Both the position numbers and the translations under genes were made by a program. Below the pieces are notes generated by a model. That model was not told the origin of the DNA, ran no database searches, and worked only from the letters and a program-made list of their open reading frames with translations. Of a stretch of DNA of 64,000 nucleotides, positions 10,913 through 21,476 are shown piece by piece; positions within the stretch are counted from its first letter, which is position 1, and every line of letters begins with the position of its first letter. The DNA is from Usnea hakonensis (taxonomy: Eukaryota > Ascomycota > Lecanoromycetes > Lecanorales > Parmeliaceae). The DNA is taken from positions 1 to 64,000 of the forward strand of contig BLJB01000135.1 of the NCBI GenBank assembly GCA_013423325.1, written 5' to 3'.

Positions 10913-12366
10913 CGCTTTTTACGATTCACTGATGAACGACCGTTACACACTAAAAGTAAATAGAGAGAGTAGGGAAATGCGCTGAAATCAATTGATATGG
11001 CAAAAGAAGGTATCGCTTATGGATATAATTCAGAGATGAAAGAAGAAGCCAGCGTCAAGTAGCGGCGATGAAACGTGACCTTGGTAAGACATGCAGAGAA
11101 TCCGTACAATCTTACCATGGATCCAGAAGACCCCTCTCCGCCGAAGGTTCTCACCTTGATTTTCTAATGGATTCCATTTTGCATCTGATGTAACACATCT
11201 GAAACATGTGAACACGCAGCTGTGCCACATAACCAGCCCACAGAAATTTGTGTGTACTGCCAGAAAATGGGAATAATAATTGACAGAAAGTGGATGGAAG
11301 GACATATCAAATCATTACCCGCTTGCGACTCAACCACTCCTGATCTGACATTTGCTCACTGTAGCGTCGATCTCCGAACGAGTTCCTTCCCGCATCTTCA
11401 GCTTTCAGCTTTCAGGCTTACCGTCATGGTGGCATCACAAAACTAATTGACAATTGCAATTACCTGGGAGTATTGCTGGACCATTCTTCGAATGTCTAGA
11501 TACTGTCGAAAATGCTGGCTCCCTGTTGAACACCACGCTGGTACATGCTGGACAAGGAGAAAATGCTCCAATAGGGATCCAGAGAGCTCAGCACAGGAAG
11601 TATCACGCATCAAAAGTGGGAAGCTTTCCGTGAAACAGTTGCATCGCAGCAAGCCACCCGGAGATGGCGACGACGTATTACGCGTAATTTGTTACCGACT
11701 GTCAGAATATAGGTCGTTTAGTCACGTGGTTTGGATTGCATATCCGAGGATATCCGGGTCATCTCCGAAAGTTATTTACCTATCCTCGAATATTTAAATT
11801 TGAAGACTTGCTTCCGATGATCACCCTTGTACGACGAATGAAATGCAATTGGTGCTTTGTGCCTTGACCATGGAGATCGGACTGATGGGTGCCTCACCCG
11901 TAGTGCAACAGTCCCCTTTGTCAAGCCAGAATGCGCTCTTCCTATCTTCCACACCGGGGCCTTGGTTCCGGTTACCTGAGGCAGCAGCGCAATCGGCGCT
12001 TTTACAACTTGTGGGAAAGTCATGTAGGCAATGTCTTTTCAAGGCGACAGAATTTATGATCTTGCGGACCCTTTTTGCCTTCTTCTCTCTTTACAGGATA
12101 GGGTGGATTGTGCGGAATAGATGCTGAATACTGTATACTTCTGAGGGGGAATGATGGTGTCGAGGAAGGTGGGAAAGGGGACAGCAAAGATTGAGCTAAT
12201 TGAAAGAATTCGCGCCATCGTTGCTTTGATAATATAATTCTCTATTAACCAGTCAAACAGTCGATGAAAACTCCCCTTCCCCAGATCCCAGCGTTTATAT
12301 ATAAACAACCCATGAAACAAACGTATGAACTTACAGGGAGTCGGAACTATCTTCTCATCTCATCCT
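10913..12366. other. Intergenic, no gene seen
   Basis: About 1.45 kb between the repeat-protein start and the 3' end of the small duplicated-motif gene. Several open frames under 120 codons exist, but none has family resemblance, good starts or splice support. Confidence 0.5.
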
Positions 12367-12972
12367 CTAACTCCTCTTCCCATCATACCCATCAGAAGTA
12401 GCCACACCAAGCGCCGCGCTCAACCTTGGCATACGAGCGCCCATCTCCCCCTCTAAAAAGCGCTTGCTAGCCTGGCGCGCCCTTTCGGACCGTCGGGGCT
12501 CCAACACACTATATATACTGGCTTCTTGACGCGCCATCACGTAACTGGGAGCTTGCATCTCTTCAAAAATCGTCGTAGAATCGAACGATGGAGCGGTATC
12601 ATCATCGATTCTTGCACCTGCGACGTCCTTGTTGTATGTAATGCCAACGCCGAGCGCTGAGGCTAGACGTGGTAGGTAGATGGCATTCTTTCCGTCTAGG
12701 AAGCGCGTGGTGGCTATGCGGGCTCTGGTGGATTCTCGCGGCGAAGAGGGGGTGAACGTGGTGGGATTGGGTGGAAAAGATTGCTTGGTCATCATGGTCG
12801 AGAGGTCGTGCTTTTGGAGGTGGTTCGGAGTTGATGAATCAGATGGAGGATTGATTTGTGGTTGGTGCTGAGATTTCTGTCTGTGCTTGGGGTCGTGTGG
12901 GGAGGTCCAATCTGCTTTTTGAAAAAGTGTTCGCTGGAGCGTTGTTATTTCGAACGATTGATGAAAATTCAT
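12367..12972 (-). CDS. Hypothetical protein with internal duplication
   Basis: Single-exon 201-aa open frame; a later ATG (about residue 60, MMTKQSFPP) is an alternative start. The C-terminal half contains the same roughly 38-residue motif twice. One copy has TRARIATTRFLDGKNA then YLPRLASALGVG; the other has SERARQASKRFLEGEMGARM then PRLSAALGVA. The shared pattern is R-A-R-x-A-x-x-RFL-[DE]-G then PRL-[AS]-x-ALGV. A repeated motif of this kind is hard to explain unless the frame is translated. The first half is Pro/Ser/Gln-rich and probably disordered. No known domain was recognised and no function is proposed. Confidence 0.65.
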   Translation of the reverse strand: MNFHQSFEITTLQRTLFQKADWTSPHDPKHRQKSQHQPQINPPSDSSTPNHLQKHDLSTMMTKQSFPPNPTTFTPSSPRESTRARIATTRFLDGKNAIYLPRLASALGVGITYNKDVAGARIDDDTAPSFDSTTIFEEMQAPSYVMARQEASIYSVLEPRRSERARQASKRFLEGEMGARMPRLSAALGVATSDGYDGKRS

Positions 12973-14224
12973 GGGATTACGGGCTGGGGCATTGGACTTC
13001 TATGAGATTAGCTTTGTGTGTACGCCGAAGTATCCCTTTGTTGGCTGTCTCGATCCCTAGTCAGGTGCATTGTTTTAACAATGGAACTCTCTTTGATGAT
13101 TCGACGGAAAAGACAATGAGATTGTCTCGGGGTGACAAGCTGTTTTGATACAAGTAGTTGACCGCTTTGTAGAGTATAGATTGTGTCTGAGACTACGAAC
13201 GACTTGTTCTGATCAGGGAAGTCGATTGTAGACTTAGAGCAATCTTGACTCATAACCAGCTACCTCGCTCAATCATCTTGAAAGCTAGACCGGGATACTG
13301 TACTTCTCTCAGATTTGTAAATCTTGATGTGATCAGTGGACGCACATGTGCTCGCATGTAATGATTGAACTCGCTGGGTGATGTCTGGCATTTCTTTGTT
13401 CGTTGTCTCGGTCACTTCTGATATCACTATATTGTAGCTTTGTCAAGAACCTTGTCTAGAATTGTTATCAAGGACAATAGAGATCTTGGCTCAACCCGCA
13501 ACTTGATTAGAAACAATGCCCTTTTGGTCAGATCACAGAAATGGAGTCCTCTGAGTGAAAATTCATGTAAGAGTGGAGCAAAGTAGGAGTAACCTCCTAT
13601 CTCCGCTCGGGGCCATAGAAAGCTACCATCTTGTACACGAATACAGAGCTGGAAGATAGAGTAAGAGGAGTAGACGAGTAGTCGCGCTCCTTGCCTTTCT
13701 TCCATCCTAGATGCTTTTGAACTCAAACACTGAATCGCTGCCGCTGCTTTGGCAATATGGAGGAAAGCAATGCCACTATGTGATTATGACCTGATCTGTT
13801 GCTGGGCGAGACTTTGATCATGTAAATTGGGCGCTACTGCGCATTCGCTTTTAGAGAAATGATCCTCGTAGCTTTCGGCAGACCAGTACCGACTAAAAGG
13901 ACGTTGATAGTATTTTCAGAGACAGGATTTCGCAAATGATCGACTGGAGTGCCTATGATGAATGGCGGCACTTGAGGTCTTTCGGGAACCGGGAGGCGAC
14001 CTAAGTAATGAAGTATTTCGCATTGTATAAGATCCGCATCAAAGTCTCGCAACTTGCCAAGACTCCTCGGAGAGTTAGGGCTTTGTTGCAGGACTTTCGG
14101 CGCCGACCCGCGGACATCCGCAAGGAAAGCAATATAAATTCTCATTATAATCCCAGAACTTTGGTTGGGGATATCAAGACCCGAAAAACAACTTACCAGC
14201 CCAAAATTAAGACGAACAAACATC
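12973..14224. other. Intergenic, no gene seen
   Basis: About 1.25 kb upstream of both the duplicated-motif gene (-) and SDR paralog 2 (+), so a shared divergent promoter region. No element was recognised. Confidence 0.45.
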
Positions 14225-15046
14225 ATGGATCCCGCCCGCAAAACCATCGTGCTCGTTACCGGCGCCAACACTGGCCTTGGTCTCGCAGCCGTCAAGAGTC
14301 TCTGCCAGTCTTCGACCGCGTACGAAATCCTCATCGGCTGCCGAAATGTGCAGAAAGGCGAAGATGCTTTGAACACTATCAGGACCGAGGTCTCAAACAC
14401 CGCGAGCACGCTCTCCGTCGTGCAGGTTGACATTGCATCCGATGAATCGATTCAGAAAGCAGCTAACCATATCTCAACCAAATACGGCCAATTAGACGTC
14501 CTAGTCAACAACGCAGGCGCGAATTTCGACGCCGAGCTCCGAGCAGGGATGACGCACCGAGAATTATGGAACAAGACCTGGGATGTAAACGTGACGGGCA
14601 CGCAGATCATGACAGAACATTGTATGCCAGTGCTGCTCAAATCCGACAATCCGAGGCTGCTTTTCATCACCTCCGGGACCGCAAGCCTCGAGGAGACGGG
14701 AAATATGGACATCCCGATGCTGCAGCGCGTCAACGCCGCTTCCCCCGCGGGCTGGCCCAAGGAATCGAACACCAATAGTCGTGGATCCTATCGCAGTTGT
14801 AAGACTGGCTTGAACATGATGATGCGTGAGTGGTGTCAGGTGTTGCGGAACGACGGGGTGAAGGTGTGGGCGGTCTCACCAGGGTTTTTGGCGACCGGGC
14901 TTGCCGGTATGGGGGCGGACAAGTTGAGAGCGCTAGGAGCGAAGGATCCTTCCGAGGGTGCAAACTTCATCCGCGATGTGATACAGGGTAAACGGGATCA
15001 TGAGCAGGGTAAAGCCATCAGGGTGGACATGGTTCAGCCTTGGTAG
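14225..15046 (+). CDS. Short-chain dehydrogenase/reductase (paralog 2)
   Basis: Intronless 273-aa classical SDR, closely related to the one at 5949-6878. Seen: TGANTGLG at residues 12-19, NNAG 95-98, Ser150 in FITSG, Tyr189/Lys193 in SYRSCK. The ATG at 14225 is chosen over in-frame upstream codons because MDPARKTIVLVTGAN mirrors the start of the paralog. The two proteins share long blocks (GTQIMT, NMMMR, DGVKVW, SPGFLAT) and the same C-terminal end, so they arose by duplication; one then gained or lost an intron. Substrate unknown. Confidence 0.88.
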   Translation: MDPARKTIVLVTGANTGLGLAAVKSLCQSSTAYEILIGCRNVQKGEDALNTIRTEVSNTASTLSVVQVDIASDESIQKAANHISTKYGQLDVLVNNAGANFDAELRAGMTHRELWNKTWDVNVTGTQIMTEHCMPVLLKSDNPRLLFITSGTASLEETGNMDIPMLQRVNAASPAGWPKESNTNSRGSYRSCKTGLNMMMREWCQVLRNDGVKVWAVSPGFLATGLAGMGADKLRALGAKDPSEGANFIRDVIQGKRDHEQGKAIRVDMVQPW

Positions 15047-15774
15047 GCGGACATCGAGAGGCGGTTCGTTGTGCCGTTCAGTGACTAGATGAGTTGATGC
15101 TGTGACGAATGCTTAAGAGCATAGCTACGTTATGTTATATGGGCCTTACCGGCTGATTCCGATGCAACTTAACGAATTTGAAATTTGTGGCTAACCTTAA
15201 ATGAGAATTGCAATCCTCGTCAATGAGTTCGCCCTCAAACTTGCAAAAAATGCCTGGAGATTTCCATTTCCGTGCTGTATCCGGTCTGTGAGGCCATCGC
15301 TGAGGGTATTTTTCGGGTCAACTGTAAAGTCTTCAAGGTGTTGCCATTGGACGCGCTTGTTCCAGGTTTGAGGTTTGCTTGCGAGACCACCGGATGATCC
15401 AACCGGGTGCAGATACATGCTTTGCTGTTTAAAAGACAAGTGATTGTGCCTCCGAGCTCGTAAGGAGTAACGGATCGATGAGCCCAAGATCGACTAAAGA
15501 CTGCCTTCCAGAGCCTTACCTTATTCACTGTGATATACATACATTCCAGTATCGTTTGCCTCTACTGTACTCCATACTAGGATGAGAATTCGTGCTCAGG
15601 ATTTATATCTATTAATAAATGATGGAGATGAGATCGAAAAGTGTCGTATTGGGGTTGGAGAGATCAAAGAGGATAAGAAAGTGAAAAGGGCGAAGAGAAG
15701 TATTGATCATTGATCCACGCTAGTGTCAAGATAGCCTGCTCTTCCCATCTCTACAACAAGACTTCCGGCAAATC
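15047..15774. other. Intergenic, no gene seen
   Basis: Convergent spacer of about 0.7 kb. Open frames here are short and featureless. Confidence 0.45.
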
Positions 15775-17041
15775 CTATCGAGGATCAATCTTGTGGTCTC
15801 TGAAATTTTCAGGAAAGTAGTCATAACCTACCAAGGCCCGGCCAATATCCTCCCCTCCCCTTCCTCACGCACATTGCATTAATTGCAGTTGCAGCCTCCC
15901 AGATCTGATACCAGGTGGCAAAATCCCGGGGCCTAGTTCCTCTGACTCTGAGTATGCATTTGGGGGCTTTCCGACTGACTGTCAACGTTTCGTGCCATAA
16001 AGCTTTAGAAAGGGCTTCTAGTACCTTTGTCTGGGGAGATATAGATTGCGGGAAGCGACTCCTCTACACCTGGTTCGTGAATTTTATGCTGTGCGAAGAG
16101 TCTATCTTGTGTTGAGGCCTTCATCGAGTCCACGATAGTCCCACAAGCGTACCCAACAGACAGATCACTAGGATATGGTTCCGGACTGCATATCACTTTG
16201 GGAACGAATTTGCTGACACTTACCGCGAAATCATTCCTGATTTCTATACGCATGCAGTCAGCAAAACTGGCTTAAGTTACGTCTGAGCGCCAAAGCTCGC
16301 ACATGTCATTTACCCATGTTTGTGGCGATCCCACCGACAGCTTGAGGACCGCCCACGCACTTCCGAATGATATGAGTCACGACAATCCCAATATCGTCCG
16401 CTTGTACGGAAGCCACACTGGCTTTGTTCAGGAGTACAGGCTCAATGGAACATGTACCGTCCGCTTTGAAGTTACCCTCAGCATGAAATGAAATGGATGG
16501 GTAAGATATGTAACGTACTGCTTAGGTACCGTTTTGGGAGTCCAACATCGTACGTACTCCCTGTATCTCGAGGTCCAAAAGTAACTTCTCTATCGAGGAA
16601 TGGAATGAACCTCCATGCATCAAGACAGCTTACAGAGTTCAGGCCAGTACCGAGTCTCTGGTCACAGCCAATTTTCCATCCATCGGGAAAGTCAGGTAGA
16701 ATCAGTCCTGGGCCCCTCGTGGATATATTGAGCGTGGATACGTATGTATCGTTCCATAGATTTGACTGGTCAATTGCTGATTGAGAAAGGAGCCGTACAT
16801 TGCTCTGATCGAGTGGCAATGCAATTATGCCGTTCCACTGTTCGGGTAGAGTACTTGACAAGTTGGACAGAATAGATGCGTTAACCGCCCCTTGAAGCCT
16901 ATTTGATAGAGCAATATTCGTATTCGAATTGGCCTCTGCGAGTGAATTTGGCTGAACAAGCTGTAGACTAAGTGCTGAGACAGTAACGGCTTGGAATATG
17001 GCAAGCTGAGCAGGTAGCATGACTGATTGTGGGCGCGACAC
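15775..17041 (-). CDS. Secreted two-module cysteine protein, five exons
   Basis: Predicted extracellular protein of about 364 aa, rebuilt from minus-strand exons 17041-16519, 16463-16314, 16270-16025, 15978-15828 and 15799-15775. The first four borders keep phase and are supported by conserved joins (for example YLS|TDGTCSIE). The last small exon is uncertain: donor GTTATG or the stronger GTAGGT gives different tails. An N-terminal signal peptide is present (start 17041 or the ATG seven codons on). The protein contains two related units. Unit 1 has SCLDAWRFIP, FGPRDTG, VGLPKRYLS, C-S-I, IIRKCVGG. Unit 2 has CGTIVDSM, EPGVEESLPAIYIS, KCILRVRG, AINAMCVRKGRGG. The gene at 48586-49140 carries a single related unit. 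I recognise this as a recurrent fungal secreted pattern without known function. Confidence 0.7.
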
Positions 17042-17465
17042 CGTGATGATGGCACGTCAGATCTGTATGATGAGAGATAGAACAGACATATGACAAACAC
17101 GGGAAGGTCATACATCATCGCTGCTAGTATTCGGTATACTTGTTCACTATATGCGGCTGGACGAAACGTGGGCGTTTATAATCAAATTGCTACCCAGTCA
17201 GGGGAGCGGAAGAAGTTGAAGCGCACATGATACGCGACGATATTCCTTCTGATCCTTGTGACTTCCGCGCTCGGAGCGTACAAGAGGACCGGATAAACTT
17301 TAACGACGGCTTTGAGCTTCGAAACGTGAAGCAAATACCCCACATAATATTTAATAATAATATTGCCGCAGAACAAGATACGTAATGGCATCATCTTTCG
17401 ATGAGAAAGCTCCGACTGAATCGATCAGGCAATGTGACTTGTCATTTTTTCGGCACTGGCCCATC
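17042..17465. other. Intergenic, no gene seen
   Basis: Spacer between the secreted-protein start and the 3' end of the methyltransferase. No gene or clear element. Confidence 0.4.
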
Positions 17466-18586
17466 CTATTTGGCCTTGCGTCTACGATAGACGTAAACTT
17501 CGACCACTTCCAATTCTTGCCCAGTCTCCTTTTTATGTTGATCAGACAGCGGAATGGCAGTGTACCCAGACTCGACAAAATCCGCCGCTGCCATTAAATC
17601 AAAGAATATAGCTTCGCTGTCATGCCGCCGTTTCAAGGAAACAACCATCAAAACATCAGGTGAGATCTCTGCGACCGACCTCAACGTCTTGACAAGCCCG
17701 GGTATACTGTTCGGATTGTAGGTGCAATCAGAAACAATCACTAAGTCCTTCGGCTGTTTTGCCACCACTTGAGGAAGGGGATGATCCCAATTGAGGACTG
17801 CCGTAGTAAGCAGAGCCCGGCTAGACTCGGACTTTGCATGTTCCACATTGTAATCTAGAATATCCATTGCCTGCGGTATATCAGTTAAGAGGACTTTACT
17901 TGTCGAGCAGATGTCCGAAATTTGTAGACCGACAATACCACACCCACTTCCCAATTCTAGGATTCTCAGCCCACAAGGAGTAGTTCTCTGGATGAGCTTA
18001 GCGAGATCAGATGTCGCTCCTGGCTGTGAAGCAAGTGCGTTAAGAAAAGCGGTCATGGCAATCCCTGCATCCCTGAAAGCGTCCGTAAGGCGATAGAATC
18101 ATAGCAATCAGGACGAGGATAGCGAGCTCACCATATGTGCCGAGCTATACTTTCGTCTGTCTCCTCAAATATCGCCATTTCCTTACCATATTGCGTTCTG
18201 TACCTTCTCTCAATCATATTGCTGGCTACATTCTCGACCCAGTCAAACGTATCGCTCCACACGCCAAGGACTTCCGGAATGTTTTCTAGGGAAACACTGC
18301 TGCCCTCCTTACTCTGTTCCGAATTCACGACAAGCCGCAAGGCTACCGGTGTACCGGTGTTGACATGGTCAATGTTAATGCACAAAGATCGCATGCCAGT
18401 TTTCCACCTCACGGTCTGCCATCCTGACATCCAGTTTTCCTCCTTTTTTGTCACAATCATGGCGTGGAGGGTGAAATCTCGTGGGTAGAAAGCATCGCCG
18501 AGGTCTGTGGTAACGGTGATGAGGGCTCTGACATTGCGTTCCTGGTAAAACTTGGGAGTCTTCAAGAAGCGGATGTACCAAACCAT
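17466..18586 (-). CDS. METTL21-type protein methyltransferase
   Basis: S-adenosylmethionine-dependent methyltransferase of the family-16/METTL21 group (PF10294), 353 aa, exons 18586-18132 and 18072-17466. The 59-bp intron (GTGAGC...TTTCAG) joins ARHIW to DAGIAMTAF, restoring the conserved W-D-A-G-I segment. SAM motif I is ILELGSGCGIVGLQ (about 190-203), and the post-motif is VIVSDCTYNPNSIPGL (about 265). The N-terminal 150 residues form the usual beta-rich substrate-side region. Enzymes of this group methylate lysines of proteins such as elongation factors; the substrate here cannot be told from sequence. Cytosolic or nuclear location is expected since no signal peptide is seen. Confidence 0.85.
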
Positions 18587-18983
18587 CGAGGGTGTGTTAT
18601 CTTGGGATGAAGCTGTAGGTCTGTCGGCGATGTTGAATGAGAGTCGAGAATAGGTTGAGCGGGCTACTTATACTGGCATGCGTGTCTGTACATAAATTGT
18701 TTACGAGATGTCAATTTCCGTACAAATTGCCGAGAGGGATATTCTGACATCCGTAGCGGCATCCTCTGTCTTTCCGTCGATAGTCTCATTGCTAACATTC
18801 AGAAAAAGTAAAAGGCAACTATAAAATAACATGAAATTTTCCAGCTCTTCGACTATGGCTACAAGGGTATCTAAGCACGGCTAAAGATCGTGAGATGTCT
18901 GCCTAAGTTTAATCACATCCTCTTCGCAAACCTGCTCCCTTCCAGATCCCAAACATTGAACTACATCCTGACGCCAAATATTC
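18587..18983. other. Intergenic, no gene seen
   Basis: Spacer upstream of the methyltransferase and downstream of Pfs2, both on the minus strand. AT-rich, no feature recognised. Confidence 0.4.
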
Positions 18984-21069
18984 CTATCTGGCAATCCTAT
19001 ACTTCCCCCTCCTTTGTTCCTCCATCAAGCTCTGCTCCTGACTAGGCAGTGGCCCCCTCCTCCTAACACCACCAGCCCCAAGTCCCGACCCGTCAGCGTC
19101 GATACCTGGTAAGCCACTGAAGCCACCCGGGGGCGGAGGAAGCGGCATCCCAGGAGTTGGCTGGAATCCGGGCGGTAATAAACCGGGCGGTAGCTTCGAC
19201 ATGTCGAAATTGGGGGGCGGTGGTGGTAGGCTGCCGCCAAATTGCGGAGGTGGAGGAGGTAGGGTCCCGCTTGCAAGCATTGCTTTAAATTGTTCAGGGT
19301 CCATGCCCGCGAGGCCGTTTGGCAGATTAGGAGGAGGAGGAGGCGGTACGTTTGGTATGTTGGGGTAACGGCGTGCTTGAGGTTCATCACTTGGGCCGTT
19401 GGCGGGCATGTTAAGGCCTGGAATACCAGGCAGGATGGGCTGCTTGACGGGCATCTTTTGATCTTGCAGCCCGTCCGCCTCATCTTCTAGCTCCTGCTCT
19501 TCGTCTTCGCGCATCATCTTTCGTCCGCCTCGTCTGTCCCAAGCACCCTGCATTTCTGCGGCCGCATCGCCCAAGTGGTATTTGTCACTGAAACAATCCG
19601 TTTCTCCCGGCCTCGGGCGTGTCCAGAAACGTGTGGCACGGTCATTCGATCCTGAGGCCAGGATGTGGCCCAAGGGGTGCCAATCGATGGACCAGACCGC
19701 AAAATCATGGGCGTATCTGATCGTGTGGGCGGGAAATATCGTTTGTGCAGGAGCGCTAGCTGGGTCTGCGCTATCGTATGGGGGTATCGATGTCGACATC
19801 GCTGTACCCGGGGGTGCATTCGGCTCGTCGAGTAGAAAATGGCAAATACTGCCATCTGCGCCACCAGTGGATACTAGTGAGCTGTGAATAGGGTGCCAGG
19901 TTAAAGTCGCGATTTTGTCCTGATTACCCCTGAGGAGGCATATGTCTCGCATCATTCGTAGGTCAAGTATACGGGCTGTCTGATCCTGCGCCGCTGTCGC
20001 GAGCAACTGGCCTCTGTTTGGCTCAAACTTCGTCTTGGAAATAGTGTTCTTGTGTCCGTGAAGGGTAGTGAGACATCTGCCAGTTCGAGGATCCCACAAT
20101 TTCACATCATGATCTTTTGATCCTGAGACGAGCAGGCCTTTCGAGGGATGCCAGTCTACTGTCTTGGCGTCCCAACTGTGGCCAGTAAGCATGGACTCTT
20201 CGGTACCTGCTGCGAAATCGAAAATCTTGAGCGTTTTGTCATCGCATGCCGTTACGAATTTGCTGTCATTGGGTGAGAAAGCGAGATCACGCACGGCGTC
20301 ATTGAAACCGTGGGCTTGAACTACTTTGACATTGTTGAATGTAGGCTGCCAGTACTTTACAACACCATGCTGCTCTGACGAAATAAGCCAATCTTCGCCA
20401 TGTGACCATGCCGCCGCTCGCACGGCGCTGTCGTGCGCCTGTGGATCAAATTTTAGCTGATTCCATTCGATCACAGTACAAGACGCAACCCACCTGTGAG
20501 ATCGTCTCAAAATTGAAACCCATGCCATTCCATAGTGTAAACTCTCCAATACTCGAGCCTGTAAGCAGCCGACGGCCTTCGGGTGTCCATTTTACAACGT
20601 TGATTGGATGCTTGACTTTATTGAGAGAAGAGTGTAGAAGTTTCGCAGGCACCGCGTCGGCGGCGTTTCGGGGCTTTGCAGAGGGTGGGAGTATCTAATT
20701 ATTGGCGATAATCAGGATATAGGTATTGCATCTAAGACCAGACCTCTCGTGGAGTCACATACATCGATTATGTAGCTTGGGCTTGGCCTCTCCATCTCCA
20801 TGCGCCCTCCTCCTTTGTATCTGGGTTGCCGCCGTCGCATCCATTGTACCATGGAAGAGGTGTAGTCTGTCACAGGCCCTGTTTCTATATCAGTGTGCGT
20901 AATTTTAATATGGCATGTGAGCTTCGGCCAGTGGGCTTCAGCCACAGCGCGCGATGTGCGGGATTCACTAACTTCTTCCAAAAGGCCGACGATGAGGACC
21001 ATCGTATCCGCCTCCGCTTCCTCCTCCTCCTCCTCCTCCGTAACCACCACTGTGATACTCTTTGTCCAT
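18984..21069 (-). CDS. PFS2: Polyadenylation factor subunit Pfs2
   Basis: WD40 scaffold of the nuclear mRNA cleavage and polyadenylation factor, 624 aa. Exons 21069-20973, 20884-20763, 20694-20494 and 20438-18984; introns of 88, 68 and 55 bp are all phase-consistent. The N-terminus is Gly-rich (GGYGGGGGGGSGGGY), followed by the diagnostic PVTDYTSSMVQWMRRRQPRY, then PAKLLHSSLNKVKHPINVVK and WNGMGFNFETISQAH. Seven WD repeats follow (for example SGSKDHDVKLWDPRTG, ASGSNDRATRFW). The long C-terminal tail is rich in Pro runs and Gly, as in other filamentous fungi. The start at 21069 was chosen because the overlapping longer open frame in another phase lacks the Gly-rich lead. It is divergent from the acyltransferase gene. 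Confidence 0.93.
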
Positions 21070-21476
21070 GGGTACGTTGTATGTTGACCTATGCTAGTAG
21101 GCATAACCTTGAATGGAACCCTACTTTAGCTAAAAGCTTTCACAAAGCTTGTTTTAAACTTTAAACTAAAGCTTTTAGTCAAGCGCGCAATCGGCAGAGC
21201 CCGGGAGATCTGCAAGTGACATGCCCTGCATAAGGTGAAGGACCTAAGTAATAGGCCGCCCCAACCCGTGAAAATGTTGTGCAGGCAAGGCAAGAAAGAA
21301 CAAAGGAGAGGAAAAGAAAGCACCGAGGTTTTCAACGCTTGGTACATATGTCATGTTCGCTGCTTCGGCAACAATAGACTAATTGCTTGAGATTCAGATG
21401 AACCGCTTAGATATTAATTTTTCCCCATATGGATCCTTGAAAGGACTTCTCGGAAATCCAGCAAGCAAACGCGAAA
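21070..21476. promoter_or_regulatory. Divergent promoter region Pfs2 / DGAT1
   Basis: About 400 bp between two divergent starts, presumably carrying both promoters. It contains an 11-bp inverted repeat (21130-21140 and 21168-21178). No TATA box or binding site was assigned. Confidence 0.4.
21130..21178. repeat. Inverted repeat, 11-bp arms
   Basis: Arm CTAAAAGCTTT at 21130-21140 and its exact reverse complement AAAGCTTTTAG at 21168-21178, separated by 27 bases that contain a second AAGCTT. It could form a hairpin, be a binding-site pair, or be a relic of a small inverted-repeat element. Confidence 0.7.

Noticed and set aside
13834..14433. 199-codon minus-strand frame overlapping SDR paralog 2
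   Set aside because: It is the opposite-strand shadow of the conserved dehydrogenase codons.
18984..20549. Reading the WD40 frame from its own first ATG-like codon as a complete protein
   Set aside because: Conserved Pfs2 N-terminal motifs are found in three further upstream exons.
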